A DNA stretch of 45,309 nt. Origin: Dongia_A sp964542425. GTDB lineage: Bacteria; Pseudomonadota; Alphaproteobacteria; Dongiales; Dongiaceae. The notes below the pieces were generated by a model. That model was not told the origin of the DNA. It did no database searches and worked only from the letters and a program-made list of their open reading frames with translations. Where the stretch lies: assembly GCA_964542425.1 (NCBI GenBank), contig CAZIUB010000034.1, forward strand, positions 1 through 45,309. Direction: 5' to 3'. The position numbers and the translations under genes are program-made. This document shows, one piece after another, positions 9,746-18,441 of this stretch (its first letter is position 1; the number at the start of each line of letters is the position of its first letter).

Positions 9746-10918
9746 ATGAATGTCCCCAAAGCCAAGCTGGAAATCGAGCCCCCGCCGTTGGTGTGGCTGC
9801 TCCTGGGCGAGCGGATGGGCGACAACCAGCAGGTCCTGGCGCTCGGCAAGATGCTCGGTTGGCCCTATGTCGCCAAGCAATTGCGCTGGGACCACGATTG
9901 CGACATCGCGCCGCGCGAGCAGGGCGCATCGCTGATCGGCCTGGACATCGAACACAGCGACCGGCTGGCGCCACCCTGGCCGGACATCATCGTGGCGGTG
10001 GGCCAGCGCTCGGTTCCGGCCTCGCGCTGGATCGTCAAGCAAACCGGCGGGCAGACCATCAACATCCGGCTCGGCCGCCCCCGAATCGAATTCGCGGCCT
10101 TCGATCTGATCATCACCACGCCGCAATACGGATTGCCGGCGGCCCCCAATCTTCGCGAGCTGCTGTTGCCGCTCAGCCTTCGTGACGACGAAAAGGTCGC
10201 CCTGGCCAGTGCCTTGTGGCAGCCGCGGCTCGCCGATCTGCCCCGTCCCTGGACCGCGGTCCTGATCGGGGGCCCGACCCAATCGCTGCGGTTGGACGGC
10301 GCCATCGCCGGGACCATGGTCGCGGCACTGGAGGCTTACCGGCGAACCAGCGGCGGGTCGCTGCTGGTGACCACATCGCCGCGCACGCCCGACGATGTCC
10401 CGGCCATCCTTGCCGAAGGATTGCGCGAGCCGAGATTCTTCTTTCGCTGGCAAGCCGATGTCGAGAATCCCTATCTGGCCCTGCTGGCGCTTGCCGACAC
10501 GATCGTCGTCACCAATGACAGCATTTCGATGATCGCCGAGGCGGTCAATTTTGGAAAACCCGTCTACCTTTACGAGCTGCCCTGGCTGCGTCGCCGAAGC
10601 AAACCGGGCCTCGCCAATTCGATCGGCCGCTTATACCGCGAGCGACGCCAGCGCCGGTTGGCCAGGGGCAACCCGGCCGATTTGATGGATAATTTTTACG
10701 ACTTTCTGACCAGACGCGGCAAGGCGCGCCCGCGGCGCGACACGGTACCACTGCAAAAGAAGCTCTATGAGGCCGACGTGGTCAAACCGTTCTCGCCCGG
10801 CGTCGCTGAGGCGTCATGGCGGCCACGATCGGTGGTCATGAACAACGTGGTCACCGTCATCGAAGAGATTCATGCCATGTGGCGCCGCCGGGTCGGACAG
10901 ACCAGCGCAAGCCAGTGA
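9746..10918 (+). CDS. ELM1-family protein (DUF1022), putative GT-B type
   Basis: A 390-residue member of the mitochondrial fission ELM1 family, which is common in alphaproteobacteria. Recognisable family segments are GERMGDNQQ near residue 22, the INIRLGRPRIEF segment followed by FDLIITTPQYG, and TIVVTNDSISMIAEAV in the C-terminal half. The two-domain layout and the late glycine-rich and acidic region resemble GT-B glycosyltransferases, but no biochemical role is established for the bacterial members. No signal peptide is seen, so it is probably cytoplasmic or membrane-peripheral. It lies between two palindromic elements and upstream of a CDP-alcohol transferase in the same orientation, so a role in lipid headgroup or glycolipid modification is a reasonable inference. 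The only Shine-Dalgarno-like sequence (gggcggg) lies inside the upstream element, 11 bases from the ATG. Confidence 0.75.
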   Translation: MNVPKAKLEIEPPPLVWLLLGERMGDNQQVLALGKMLGWPYVAKQLRWDHDCDIAPREQGASLIGLDIEHSDRLAPPWPDIIVAVGQRSVPASRWIVKQTGGQTINIRLGRPRIEFAAFDLIITTPQYGLPAAPNLRELLLPLSLRDDEKVALASALWQPRLADLPRPWTAVLIGGPTQSLRLDGAIAGTMVAALEAYRRTSGGSLLVTTSPRTPDDVPAILAEGLREPRFFFRWQADVENPYLALLALADTIVVTNDSISMIAEAVNFGKPVYLYELPWLRRRSKPGLANSIGRLYRERRQRRLARGNPADLMDNFYDFLTRRGKARPRRDTVPLQKKLYEADVVKPFSPGVAEASWRPRSVVMNNVVTVIEEIHAMWRRRVGQTSASQ

Positions 10919-10943
10919 CGCACACCGAGTTGCTCGCTTGCCA

Positions 10944-11085
10944 GGTACCCGCCGTCGCTGGTGGATGATCCGCGCAAATTGATCCCGCCCTTGCACGCCG
11001 GCGGGCACTATCGTCAAGTAAAATGTGCCAATATTCGTGCAACATAAAACGCGGTTCATGCATCATTTTCCTCGAAAGTTGGCAC
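10944..11085 (-). repeat. CTAG-type palindromic element, copy 2 (inverted, D-C)
   Basis: Read on the minus strand this is gtgccaactttcg (11073-11085) followed by a hairpin whose other arm is cgaatattggcac, then gacgatagtgcccgccgg and a terminal gcgacggcgggtac (10944-10957). Order and sequence match copy 1 in reverse orientation. The flanking CTAG is not preserved at either side (CCAG at the left, ACGGG at the right), so this copy looks older. It fills most of the gap between the ELM1-like gene and the CDP-alcohol transferase. Confidence 0.75.
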
Positions 11086-11164
11086 GGGCGCATGATATAG
11101 GCTGGCCGCCATCATCGAGGCCCCTCGTCGCCACCTGTGACATCGCACTCAAAACCAACCGATC

Positions 11165-12451
11165 ATGCTGATCTGGATCGACGCCGCCTCGCCCCAAGCC
11201 GCGCTCCGCATTTTCGGCTTGACCGCGACCGAGCGGCATTTGCGCTCCGTGCTGCGCCTGTCGCCAAGGCCTGAACGGGTGATCGTCGATTGCGCGGACC
11301 AGGCGCCGGACGCGCTCGGCATTCCTCCATCGCTGTTGCGCCTTCTGCCGGTCGAATTCGCCCGATCCCAGTCCGGGTTTGCCGACCGCTTGGCCGAATT
11401 CCTGCGCCAAGCCGGCACAACGCCGGTCCTGTTGCTGGACGGCGCGGTCCTCGCCGATTCGAGGCTGCATGTCGCACTGGCGCGCCAATCCACGCCAATG
11501 GCTGTTCTTGGGGCCGAGGGCGATAGAGGAGCGGCGCTCATCTTCTTGCCAAGGGCCGAAATCGGCCTTCCCCTTTGCCCCGCGGACAATCTTCGCGGCC
11601 TTGGCCAATCCATGTTGGCTCAAGCGCGGATCGGCGAGTTCCGGCAATCGGATTTCGACGGCTTCATTCGCAATCTGCGCCGCTCGCTCCCCTTCTATGT
11701 GTTTCTCGTGGCCAGCCCCGGCAAGGTCGCCGAGATCGAGCGATTCCTGTTCTGGTCGAATTACAAGGGCTCGACCGACCTTTTCACCCGCTATGTCTAT
11801 CCGCCCCTGGTCTGGCTGATGGTTCGGCCGTTGGCGCGGGCGCGCGTTCATCCCAATTGGGTCACCATCGCCAGCATCGTCATGACCTTTGCCGCCATTC
11901 CGTTCTTCGCGCGCGGCGATTTCGTCATCGGGTTCGCCCTGGCCTATGGGATGAGCGTGCTGGATTCGGTCGATGGCAAGTTGGCGCGCCTCACCTTCAC
12001 GGATTCGCCCATCGGCAACATCCTGGACCACGGATTGGACATCGTTCATCCGCCACTCTGGTACTTGTCCTGGGCCTTCGGCCTTGGCCTCGCGGACCAG
12101 CCATGGTCGTCGGGCCTCGGCATCGCCGCGATTCTGATTTTCGCCCTCTATGTGCTGGATCGGCTGATCCTGAAAATCTATCCGCGCTTTTTCGGGCGTG
12201 GATTCCATACCCATTCCAAGCTGGATGCTTCGGTACGGACGATCATCGCCCGGCGCAATATCACCCTGCCCGTCTTCCTCCTCGGCTGGGCGTTCGGGCT
12301 GGGCATCGAGGCCTTCTACCTGATCACCATCTGGCAAGGATTGACCGCCGCCTATCACGGTCTGCGCACGGCCTGGATCATCGGCATCCGGCGCGAACAT
12401 CGGCGCACACCCCAAGACCCGGCCGAGTTGACCGCCAAGCGGGTCGTATAG
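11165..12451 (+). CDS. CDP-alcohol phosphatidyltransferase with extra N-terminal domain
   Basis: A 428-residue membrane enzyme. The C-terminal half carries the full CDP-alcohol transferase signature DxxDGxxARx8GxxxDxxxD as DSVDGKLAR, G, NILDHGLD, within several membrane segments (for example FAAIPFFA and FVIGFALAY). The first 170 residues form a soluble domain that looks like a degenerate nucleotidyltransferase, recalling fused cytidylyltransferase/transferase enzymes, but I see no intact GxGTRM-type loop. A conserved YKGSTD joins the two parts. The protein is paralogous to the enzyme at 25936-27093, which has YKGVTD, the same signature and VHPPFWY after it. It probably transfers a phospho-alcohol headgroup between a CDP-activated partner and a lipid. 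The substrate cannot be read from the sequence. A hairpin follows the stop codon. Confidence 0.85.
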   Translation: MLIWIDAASPQAALRIFGLTATERHLRSVLRLSPRPERVIVDCADQAPDALGIPPSLLRLLPVEFARSQSGFADRLAEFLRQAGTTPVLLLDGAVLADSRLHVALARQSTPMAVLGAEGDRGAALIFLPRAEIGLPLCPADNLRGLGQSMLAQARIGEFRQSDFDGFIRNLRRSLPFYVFLVASPGKVAEIERFLFWSNYKGSTDLFTRYVYPPLVWLMVRPLARARVHPNWVTIASIVMTFAAIPFFARGDFVIGFALAYGMSVLDSVDGKLARLTFTDSPIGNILDHGLDIVHPPLWYLSWAFGLGLADQPWSSGLGIAAILIFALYVLDRLILKIYPRFFGRGFHTHSKLDASVRTIIARRNITLPVFLLGWAFGLGIEAFYLITIWQGLTAAYHGLRTAWIIGIRREHRRTPQDPAELTAKRVV

Positions 12452-12459
12452 GCCAATCG

Positions 12460-12488
12460 ACATTCAGGATTCCCCTGATCCCGAATGT
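12460..12488 (+). terminator. Hairpin after the CDP-alcohol transferase gene
   Basis: acattcaggat (12460-12470) pairs with atcccgaatgt (12478-12488) with one mismatch and a 7-base loop, starting nine bases after the stop codon. Only a short T-rich stretch follows, so termination is plausible but not certain. Confidence 0.5.
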
Positions 12489-12531
12489 TTCATTCATGGC
12501 CCTCCAGGTTTTTCGACCTGGCGTTTCGGTG

Positions 12532-12573
12532 ATGGTGAAGCGATACGAACTTTCCGATGCACGATGGGCACGG
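12532..12573 (+). pseudogene. N-terminal scrap of an IS5/IS427-type transposase
   Basis: Starting at ATG 12532 the codons read MVKRYELSDARWAR, the usual opening of IS427-group transposases (MVKRYELxxxQWxRI). After about 14 codons the similarity disappears into unrelated sequence, so only a fragment remains. A hairpin (ccaggt, tttcg loop, acctgg) lies just upstream at about 12503-12520. The scrap shows that this spot between the CDP-alcohol transferase and the toxin relic has received insertions before. Confidence 0.55.
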
Positions 12574-12698
12574 AACGCCCATTTATGGACAGAAAAGCGA
12601 ACTTCTCCTGTCTCGCTGTCCGCCTTCCCCGCTGTGGCCCCCATGACTCGCGTTCGACCGCGATCATTGTCGATCGCCGAGGTTGACGCCTATGGCCC

Positions 12699-12728
12699 TT
12701 GACACCATATGGTATTTTATGCCATTAA
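12699..12728 (+). promoter_or_regulatory. Promoter with overlapping operator for the toxin-antitoxin locus
   Basis: TTGACA at 12699-12704 and CATTAA at 12723-12728 form a -35/-10 pair with an 18-base spacer. Between them lies a 17-base imperfect palindrome, atggtattttatgccat (12709-12725). A palindrome overlapping the promoter just ahead of a toxin-antitoxin pair fits autoregulation by the antitoxin. It lies about 10 bases ahead of the likely original toxin start. Confidence 0.55.
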
Positions 12729-12737
12729 TTCGAATTA

Positions 12738-13025
12738 AAGAAGGCCGAATTGCTCTTCCACCAACGCGTCGACTATGACGACGGAGCGATCGTGGAAATG
12801 CTGCTTTGGCGCGTTCCCTCGCCCGTTCCACCGTCAACCCACAGCCTGAAATATTCACTGTTCCATGGCCGTTCGGGTATTCCGGAGGTCGGCTACGACA
12901 TTTAGCGCGGCAAGGGGGATCACCGGCATTTCGAGGGTGTCGAGACAGCCTAAGTTTTCACGATGGTCGAGCAGTTGATGGTGGATTTCTGGTCCGATGT
13001 TCGAACTTTGCGAGGTGGCGAATGA
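12738..13025 (+). pseudogene. tumE: TumE-family toxin (DUF6516), inactivated
   Basis: The frame beginning at 12738 reads KKAELLFHQRVDYDDGAIVEM, then LKYSLFHGRSGI, GYD, RGKGDHRHFEGVETA and VEQLMVDFWSDV, the full-length pattern of TumE-type toxins (about 95 residues). Three lesions are visible with no change of frame: the expected ATG before KAE is AAG (12738-12740), an in-frame TAG lies at 12903-12905 where the family has Glu or Asp after GYDN, and a TAA lies at 12951-12953 where an aromatic residue is expected. The last codon overlaps the next gene as ATGA. Family members act with a helix-turn-helix antitoxin encoded directly downstream, exactly as here. A functional toxin is unlikely unless the stops are read through. 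Confidence 0.72.
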
Positions 13026-13372
13026 GCAAGGTGAAAATCACGGTCGGCGGCGCGATGGAAGATGGAGCGGCGCGCCGGTTCGTCGATGCCTGGCACCGCG
13101 CGGCGCGCGGCAAAACCTTCCATGAGCGCCGTCTGGCCTTTGAAAGTTGGGACTCGCTCGCGCGGGTCTTGACCGGCAAACGGATGGAATTGCTGCGCCA
13201 TGTCCGCCGGCACAAGGTCACCAGCGTGCGAGCCTTGGCCAAGGCACTCGGGCGCGACTACAGCAACGTCCACGCGGATGTCAAAGCGCTGACGTCCGTC
13301 GGACTGCTCGACGTCACCGACGAAGGCGTGCGGGCCGATTACGATGCCATCGAAACCAAGATAGCGATTTGA
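13022..13372 (+). CDS. tumA: TumA-type antitoxin / HTH transcriptional regulator
   Basis: A 116-residue protein starting at ATG 13022, which overlaps the toxin relic's stop codon; the frame stays open further upstream but that part is antisense-like filler. The C-terminal half is a winged helix-turn-helix (LLRHVRRHKVTSVRALAKAL, then DYSNVHADVKALTSVGLLDV), matching the HVO_A0114/MarR-like regulators that partner TumE toxins. In this family the protein neutralises the toxin and represses the shared promoter. The frame is intact although the toxin is broken, so the gene may persist as a regulator binding the palindrome at 12709-12725, or by chance. Confidence 0.75.
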   Translation: MSKVKITVGGAMEDGAARRFVDAWHRAARGKTFHERRLAFESWDSLARVLTGKRMELLRHVRRHKVTSVRALAKALGRDYSNVHADVKALTSVGLLDVTDEGVRADYDAIETKIAI

Positions 13373-13684
13373 GATCACGAACCATGAGCGGCAGCACTAG
13401 AAAATCATCACTGCGGCGTCGGAGCCGCGAGGAAATTGTGGGGCTGCTCAGAGCTTGCCCGACAAAAAATGGCGTGGCCTGCCGCTTGCGTTCGGCGGTC
13501 GCCCTCTCGGATGCGACACGCTGGCGGGCCCGACGAACGGCGCAGGCGCCAGAGCGAAGCTCCCCGACCGTCCGCGGGATCACCCGGCGCGCCCTTCTTC
13601 TTTCTACCCTCATCGGGGAAGATACAAGGGTATGGGAGGGGGCGGGTCATCGCCGACTAGACTCGGGCCGCGACGCCGACGCGA
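13373..13684. other. 312-base gap without a convincing gene
   Basis: No supported gene. A short frame from ATG 13384 begins MSGSTRKSSLRRRSREEIVG, faintly like the start of an IS66-type accessory protein, but it loses any pattern within 25 codons. A weak inverted repeat lies around 13600-13640 (taccctcatc with gatacaagggta). The gap separates the toxin-antitoxin relic from the convergent glycosyltransferase gene and looks like decayed insertion debris. Confidence 0.5.
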
Positions 13685-14575
13685 TCACGCCGCCATTTTC
13701 GCGCACAGATCCAAGGCGTCGTGACGGACGTGGTTGGCCGCCATCTCCTGGCGCACCATCGCCTCGGTGATCGTGCCCGCGGCCAGGCATTCCGCCATCA
13801 GGCTAAAGAAAAGGCGCTCCTGGCTCGGATCGGGGTGCCGCTGATAAACCCCGGGCTTCGCCGGCGCGATCAGGCGCTTCACCACCTTCAGCGCGCTCTT
13901 GGCGAACGTGGCGCGCTTGGCCTTGGGCCGAACCGTGAAATCGATGGGCAGGCCGGTCTTCCACGGCTGGGTCCGCCGATAGGTCGTGTGCAGGATCTTG
14001 GTTTGGGGCGTGAGGTGGTCGAAATCGTTCCACACATCTTCAAGATGACCGACGGTTTCCTCCTTCTCGTACTCCAGCTTGACCCATTTCATGTAATCGA
14101 ACTTGAACTCGAACAATTCGTTGAAACTCCGCTCCGCGTCCCAATGGCGGAGCTTGGAATTGTCGAGCAGCATGACGCTGGACGCCCGATAGGCCGGCAG
14201 ATCCTTGAACGCCGGCCGGACCCGGCACATCATGGCGGCGCCCAACATGTCGCGACTGAACAATTCCCAAACGTCGCCTAGCGCGAAGCAATCGGGATCG
14301 ATGACGATCGACCGGCCCTGGTAGTCCATCAGTTTCGGCGGCGCGAAACGCAGCGGCGTGAAGGATTGCAGGTCGCGCCGCTTCCATACCCGGCGCTCCG
14401 GCCCACGCTGGAATTCCTGGCCCTCCCGCGCGTGGAGCCAGGGAAAGTCCTTCTCATGCAAGATGCGAATGTCGAATTCCCCTTCATGGCGGCTGTTGCG
14501 GCGAAGCGCGTGGGCGCCCACCACCGCGCCCAGAAATTGCTCGTCGTTCGACTGGATGAACACACAGGGTTTCAT
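13685..14575 (-). CDS. Putative glycosyltransferase (GT8-like)
   Basis: A 296-residue protein. The start ATG at 14575 is chosen because GGAGG precedes it at 6-base spacing and homology-like sequence begins at MKPCVFIQSNDEQFLGAVV; the longer upstream frame lacks support. The N-terminus has the alternating beta-strand and loop pattern of GT-A enzymes (FDIRILHEKDF). A DxD-type metal motif is present as SIVIDPDCFAL near residue 125. A HTTYRRTQPWKTG segment further on resembles the metal-binding histidine and acceptor loop of GT8-like enzymes. No membrane segment is seen. It is divergent from the ABC exporter gene beginning at 14796, so both may serve one surface glycan or glycolipid. The acceptor and sugar are unknown. 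Confidence 0.62.
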   Translation of the reverse strand: MKPCVFIQSNDEQFLGAVVGAHALRRNSRHEGEFDIRILHEKDFPWLHAREGQEFQRGPERRVWKRRDLQSFTPLRFAPPKLMDYQGRSIVIDPDCFALGDVWELFSRDMLGAAMMCRVRPAFKDLPAYRASSVMLLDNSKLRHWDAERSFNELFEFKFDYMKWVKLEYEKEETVGHLEDVWNDFDHLTPQTKILHTTYRRTQPWKTGLPIDFTVRPKAKRATFAKSALKVVKRLIAPAKPGVYQRHPDPSQERLFFSLMAECLAAGTITEAMVRQEMAANHVRHDALDLCAKMAA

Positions 14576-14795
14576 TGATCGCCTCCGCGATGGCATCGCC
14601 ACTCTCTGAAGGCGATCATAGAAAGAACGCCGCCCCCTGGCAATTCCGGGCACGTGGGTCGCTAGGCTCATGTCGCGGGTAAATCCACATTTTTCGCACG
14701 ACCCTTGGGCAGCACCTTTGCGCCCCTAATGGGCCCGTGCTATTTGAAGTCTGGGCGACCTTGTCGCCGGTCCCCGAAGCCCGATTCAAGCCGAT

Positions 14796-16556
14796 TTGCC
14801 CTTGACCACGCGCCGATCATCGAGTGCCAGCGAATTCCGGCCTTCCTCCACGCTGGCTAGCGCCTTCCGCGTGCTGCGGCGCCATGGCTTGACCCGGCAG
14901 GTGCCCTTGCTAATCGGCATCCTGTTGACCGGAATCCTGGACGGTATCGGCATCGCCGCGTTGTTCCCGGTGCTGACCATCGTCATCGACAGCGGTGGCG
15001 AGCCGACCAAGCTGCATCGCGCGGTCGTCTCGGTATTGGATGTTTTTGGCTTGGCGGCGAATCTGGAACCGCTTACCGCCATCATCGCCGCCTGCCTCCT
15101 CGTCAAGGCGGCGCTGCAACTCGTCATCTCCAGGCGCGTCGGCCGCATGAGCGCGATCATCGCCAAGGAATTGCGCCACGATCTGCTGTCCGCCCTCATC
15201 GAGGCGCGCTGGTCGCATTTCACGGTCAATCCGGTCGGAAGATTCGTGGCCGCGATCACCTCGGAAGCCAATGCCGCGTCGCAATTGTACCGGGTCGCCC
15301 TGCAAGTGATGGCACAAGCCATTCGCACGTTGATCGTAGCGGGCCTGGCCATGATGCTGGGTTGGCAGTTGGGATCCTTGGCGATCGGATTGGGTATCAC
15401 CTTGGGGGCGGCGCTGACCGCGCTCACGCGGCTAGCCCGCAAGGCGGGCCTGCAGCGCCAGAAGGCGATGCGCGGTCTGGTCGAGGAATTGAACGACGTG
15501 CTGGTCGGATTCAAGCCGCTGAAGGCGATGAACCGGCAGCAAAGCCTGATCGGCGAATTGGTGAACGAAACGCAGGAGCTTCGACGGGCGATTTCGCGCC
15601 TGGTCGTCACCGAACAGCTATCGCTGGGCCTGCCCGATCTGCTGACCGCCTATCTTTTGGCGCTCGGGACCTATTTGGCGGTGTTGATCTTCGGCCATCC
15701 GATCGATGCGCTGATCATTGGGGGCGTGGTCACCTTCGCGCTCATGGGCAATGTCGGAAAACTGCAAAAGGTCACCAACCAGATCGCGCAAACCGAGAGC
15801 ATGTATTGGGCGCTGGGCGCCCTGATCGCCGATACCCGCGCGGCGGCCGAGCATTTCACCGGAAAATCGCGTCCCGGATTGAACGCGGGAATCAAGCTTT
15901 CCGGGGTGACCTTCAATTACGGTCGCGGCGCTTTGTTGCGCAATGTCGAGCTTGAGATCCCGGCCGGGCGCATCACCGCCCTCATCGGTCCCTCGGGCGC
16001 CGGCAAGAGCACGATTGCCGATCTTTTGCTCGGCCTCTACCGGCCATCCTCCGGTCGAGTGGCCGTGGACGGGATCGACCTCGCCGATGTCGACATGGCG
16101 TATTGGCGCGGGCGGGTCGGCTACGTGCCACAGGAGATCATGCTGTTCAACGATTCGATCCGGGCCAACGTCGCCCTTGGCGAACCGGGGATCGGCGATG
16201 ATCGGGTATGGGAGGCGCTCGAGCAGGCCGGTGCCGCCGCTTTCGTTTGCGAGCTCGCCGAAGGCCTCGACACCATGGTTGGCGAGCGCGGCCAGGCGCT
16301 TTCCGGGGGCGAGCGCCAGCGGGTGGCACTTGCCCGGGCACTCGCCGACCATCCCAGACTGCTGATCCTGGACGAGGCGACGTCCGCGCTCGATCCGGCG
16401 ACCGAGGCCGACATCTGCCGCGCGGTGCGCGCCATACCCGGCTTGACCGTGCTCGCCATCACCCACCAGCCGGCCTGGATCGAGGCCGCCGAACGCGTCT
16501 ATCGCATCGAGGGCGGCATTTGCCGAAGCGTGGCCAAGGAAGCGGCCAGTCTCTGA
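14796..16556 (+). CDS. ABC exporter (membrane plus ATPase half-transporter)
   Basis: About 586 residues with the MsbA-like layout: an N-terminal six-helix membrane domain (residues about 30-310) and a C-terminal nucleotide-binding domain. Visible motifs are Walker A GPSGAGKST, the signature LSGGERQRVALARAL, Walker B LLILDEATSALDP and the switch histidine in AITHQ. The start is uncertain: TTG 14796 gives a short basic leader, and no ATG lies nearby. Such half-transporters work as dimers and export lipids, glycolipids or peptides. It converges with a related transporter on the opposite strand (6 bases between stops). Its neighbours (a glycosyltransferase and the sphingolipid genes) suggest a lipid or glycolipid substrate, but this is inference. 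Confidence 0.9.
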   Translation: MPLTTRRSSSASEFRPSSTLASAFRVLRRHGLTRQVPLLIGILLTGILDGIGIAALFPVLTIVIDSGGEPTKLHRAVVSVLDVFGLAANLEPLTAIIAACLLVKAALQLVISRRVGRMSAIIAKELRHDLLSALIEARWSHFTVNPVGRFVAAITSEANAASQLYRVALQVMAQAIRTLIVAGLAMMLGWQLGSLAIGLGITLGAALTALTRLARKAGLQRQKAMRGLVEELNDVLVGFKPLKAMNRQQSLIGELVNETQELRRAISRLVVTEQLSLGLPDLLTAYLLALGTYLAVLIFGHPIDALIIGGVVTFALMGNVGKLQKVTNQIAQTESMYWALGALIADTRAAAEHFTGKSRPGLNAGIKLSGVTFNYGRGALLRNVELEIPAGRITALIGPSGAGKSTIADLLLGLYRPSSGRVAVDGIDLADVDMAYWRGRVGYVPQEIMLFNDSIRANVALGEPGIGDDRVWEALEQAGAAAFVCELAEGLDTMVGERGQALSGGERQRVALARALADHPRLLILDEATSALDPATEADICRAVRAIPGLTVLAITHQPAWIEAAERVYRIEGGICRSVAKEAASL

Positions 16557-16562
16557 CTGGGC

Positions 16563-18266
16563 TCACGCGGCCGGGGCGCCCGCCACTCGCCCGTTTTTGA
16601 CCCGCAGGACCCGGTCGGCGACCTCGTTCCACACCGATTGATGGGTGACCGCGACGATGGTGCGATTGCTCTTCAATCCGCGGACGGCCCGGCAGATTTC
16701 GCGCGCGGTGTCGAGATCGAGCGCGGAGGTCGCCTCGTCCAGGATCACCAGATCCGGCTCGCCCACCAGTGCCCGCGCGATCGCCAAGCGCTGCTTCTGT
16801 CCGCCGGAGAGCAAATTGCCCCGAACCCCGATCATTTCATCGACGCCGCCGGGCAGGCTGGAGACGAAGTCCCAGGCGCCGGCCAGTTTCAACGCCCGCT
16901 CGATCGCCTGGGGCGTGATCTTGGGATCGCCGAGCGAGACGTTCCTGGCCACGGAATCGTTGAACAGGATGGTGTCCTGCGGGATGTAGCCCAGCCGGTC
17001 GCGCCATCCGGCGAGGTCGATCTCCACCAAATCCACGCCGTCGATCCGGATCGCGCCGGAGATCGGCTGGTGCAGGCCGATCAACAGGTCGATGAGCGTG
17101 GTCTTGCCCGCGCCCGATGGTCCGACCATGGTCGTGACCTCGCCCACCGGCAGCTCGAAATCGGCGCCCAGTACCACCTTGGTGTCGTCATAGGCAAAAT
17201 CGACGCCCTCGAAGCGGCAAGAACGCCGGAGTCGCCGCGCTTGGCCGCGATGCAGGATCTCGGCATGCGCGCGCAAGTCCCGGCTGGTTTCGATCAATCC
17301 CCAGAACGTGCGACCATCCACCGCCACCCGGTGCATGGCGGCGCGCATGGCGCCGATGCCGTCGGCGATCCGTTTCAGGAGCCACACCGACCCCAGGAAT
17401 TCCACCAGCCCCAGACCGAATATTGTGTGCCCGACATAGAGACCAGCGATCAGGATGATGCCAAGGACCGGCTCCTGCACCGCCTTGAGCGCGGTCTCTG
17501 TATAGACCTCGGCCTCGACGGCGCGACGCAATCGTTCGACATGTTCCCCCGCCATCCGGCCGACATAATTGTGCCGGTTCATCGCCTTCAGGATCTTGAT
17601 GCTGGTCAGCATTTCCACGACCGCGACCGAAAGGCCGCGCATACTCCGCGTCTTCTTGCGCCCCACTCGGCGCGCGGTCTTGACATAGCGCGAGGCCACG
17701 ATCCAAAGCACGACGATGGCGGCCATTGCGGCCAGGCTGAATTGCCAGGAGATCAGCAGGCAACCGGCGAGATAGGCCGAGGTTTCGGCGAGCTTGGCCA
17801 CGAACATGCCCGAGGCGCGAAACGCCATCGCGGCGCGCGTGCCTTCATCGCCCATGATGGTGGTCATCCGCCCCGAGGGAATCGCCAGAATCCGCGACCA
17901 TTTGGCGCCGACGATCGCCTCGAGGAGTTGCAGGCGCAGTCTTGTCGCCACCCGCGCCACCTCCTGCCCGACGAAGATCAGGCCAGTCGTGGCAAGCGCG
18001 AACTTCGCGCTGACGCACAGCGCCAGGAACAGCAACATCGGCCCAAGGCTGGGCGAGAGGCCCCAGGCCGACAGCAATTCCACGACCCATTGCCCCAGCG
18101 CATGGTTGCCCGGCTCCCGATCGGTGGCCAGCGCCCCGATCGGCCACAGCGTGGCGATCGACAGATTTTCGGCCGCGGCGCCCAGGACGAGGGCCACGAT
18201 CACCAGCGCCTGGCGCTTCCAGCCGCTATGGAAAAACAGGCGAAAGATCTCGCCGATCCGTTTCAT
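16563..18266 (-). CDS. ABC exporter (membrane plus ATPase half-transporter), second copy
   Basis: A 567-residue half-transporter with a membrane domain (about residues 15-300) and an ATPase domain showing Walker A GPSGAGKTTLIDLLIG, signature LLSGGQKQRLAIARAL, Walker B LVILDEATSALDL and VTHQ. Its start at ATG 18266 gives MKRIGEIFRLFF, a normal N-terminus for the family. It shares local features with the transporter at 14796-16556 (KAMNRHNYVG versus KAMNRQQSLIG; THQSVWNEVADRV versus THQPAWIEAAERV). The two are therefore diverged paralogues and could form a heterodimer or two separate exporters. The convergent arrangement argues against simple co-transcription. The substrate is unknown. Confidence 0.9.
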   Translation of the reverse strand: MKRIGEIFRLFFHSGWKRQALVIVALVLGAAAENLSIATLWPIGALATDREPGNHALGQWVVELLSAWGLSPSLGPMLLFLALCVSAKFALATTGLIFVGQEVARVATRLRLQLLEAIVGAKWSRILAIPSGRMTTIMGDEGTRAAMAFRASGMFVAKLAETSAYLAGCLLISWQFSLAAMAAIVVLWIVASRYVKTARRVGRKKTRSMRGLSVAVVEMLTSIKILKAMNRHNYVGRMAGEHVERLRRAVEAEVYTETALKAVQEPVLGIILIAGLYVGHTIFGLGLVEFLGSVWLLKRIADGIGAMRAAMHRVAVDGRTFWGLIETSRDLRAHAEILHRGQARRLRRSCRFEGVDFAYDDTKVVLGADFELPVGEVTTMVGPSGAGKTTLIDLLIGLHQPISGAIRIDGVDLVEIDLAGWRDRLGYIPQDTILFNDSVARNVSLGDPKITPQAIERALKLAGAWDFVSSLPGGVDEMIGVRGNLLSGGQKQRLAIARALVGEPDLVILDEATSALDLDTAREICRAVRGLKSNRTIVAVTHQSVWNEVADRVLRVKNGRVAGAPAA

Positions 18267-18441
18267 GAGGGCACACCGGGCTGGCTTTAGGGCATTGTTC
18301 TATCGGCCGAGCGACCGGACGGCAAGCGCCGACGGGTCCATGCCGGATCGGCCATTGCAATTGCGACCGATTACAGCGAGGCTCTCCGTCAACAAGCCGC
18401 GCGTCGAATGATGGTGGCGGAGAAGCCAGTGGGACGATCGC

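Noticed and set aside
13384..13460. Possible IS66-type accessory protein start
   Set aside because: Only about 20 residues look suggestive (RRRSREEIVG) and nothing follows in any frame.
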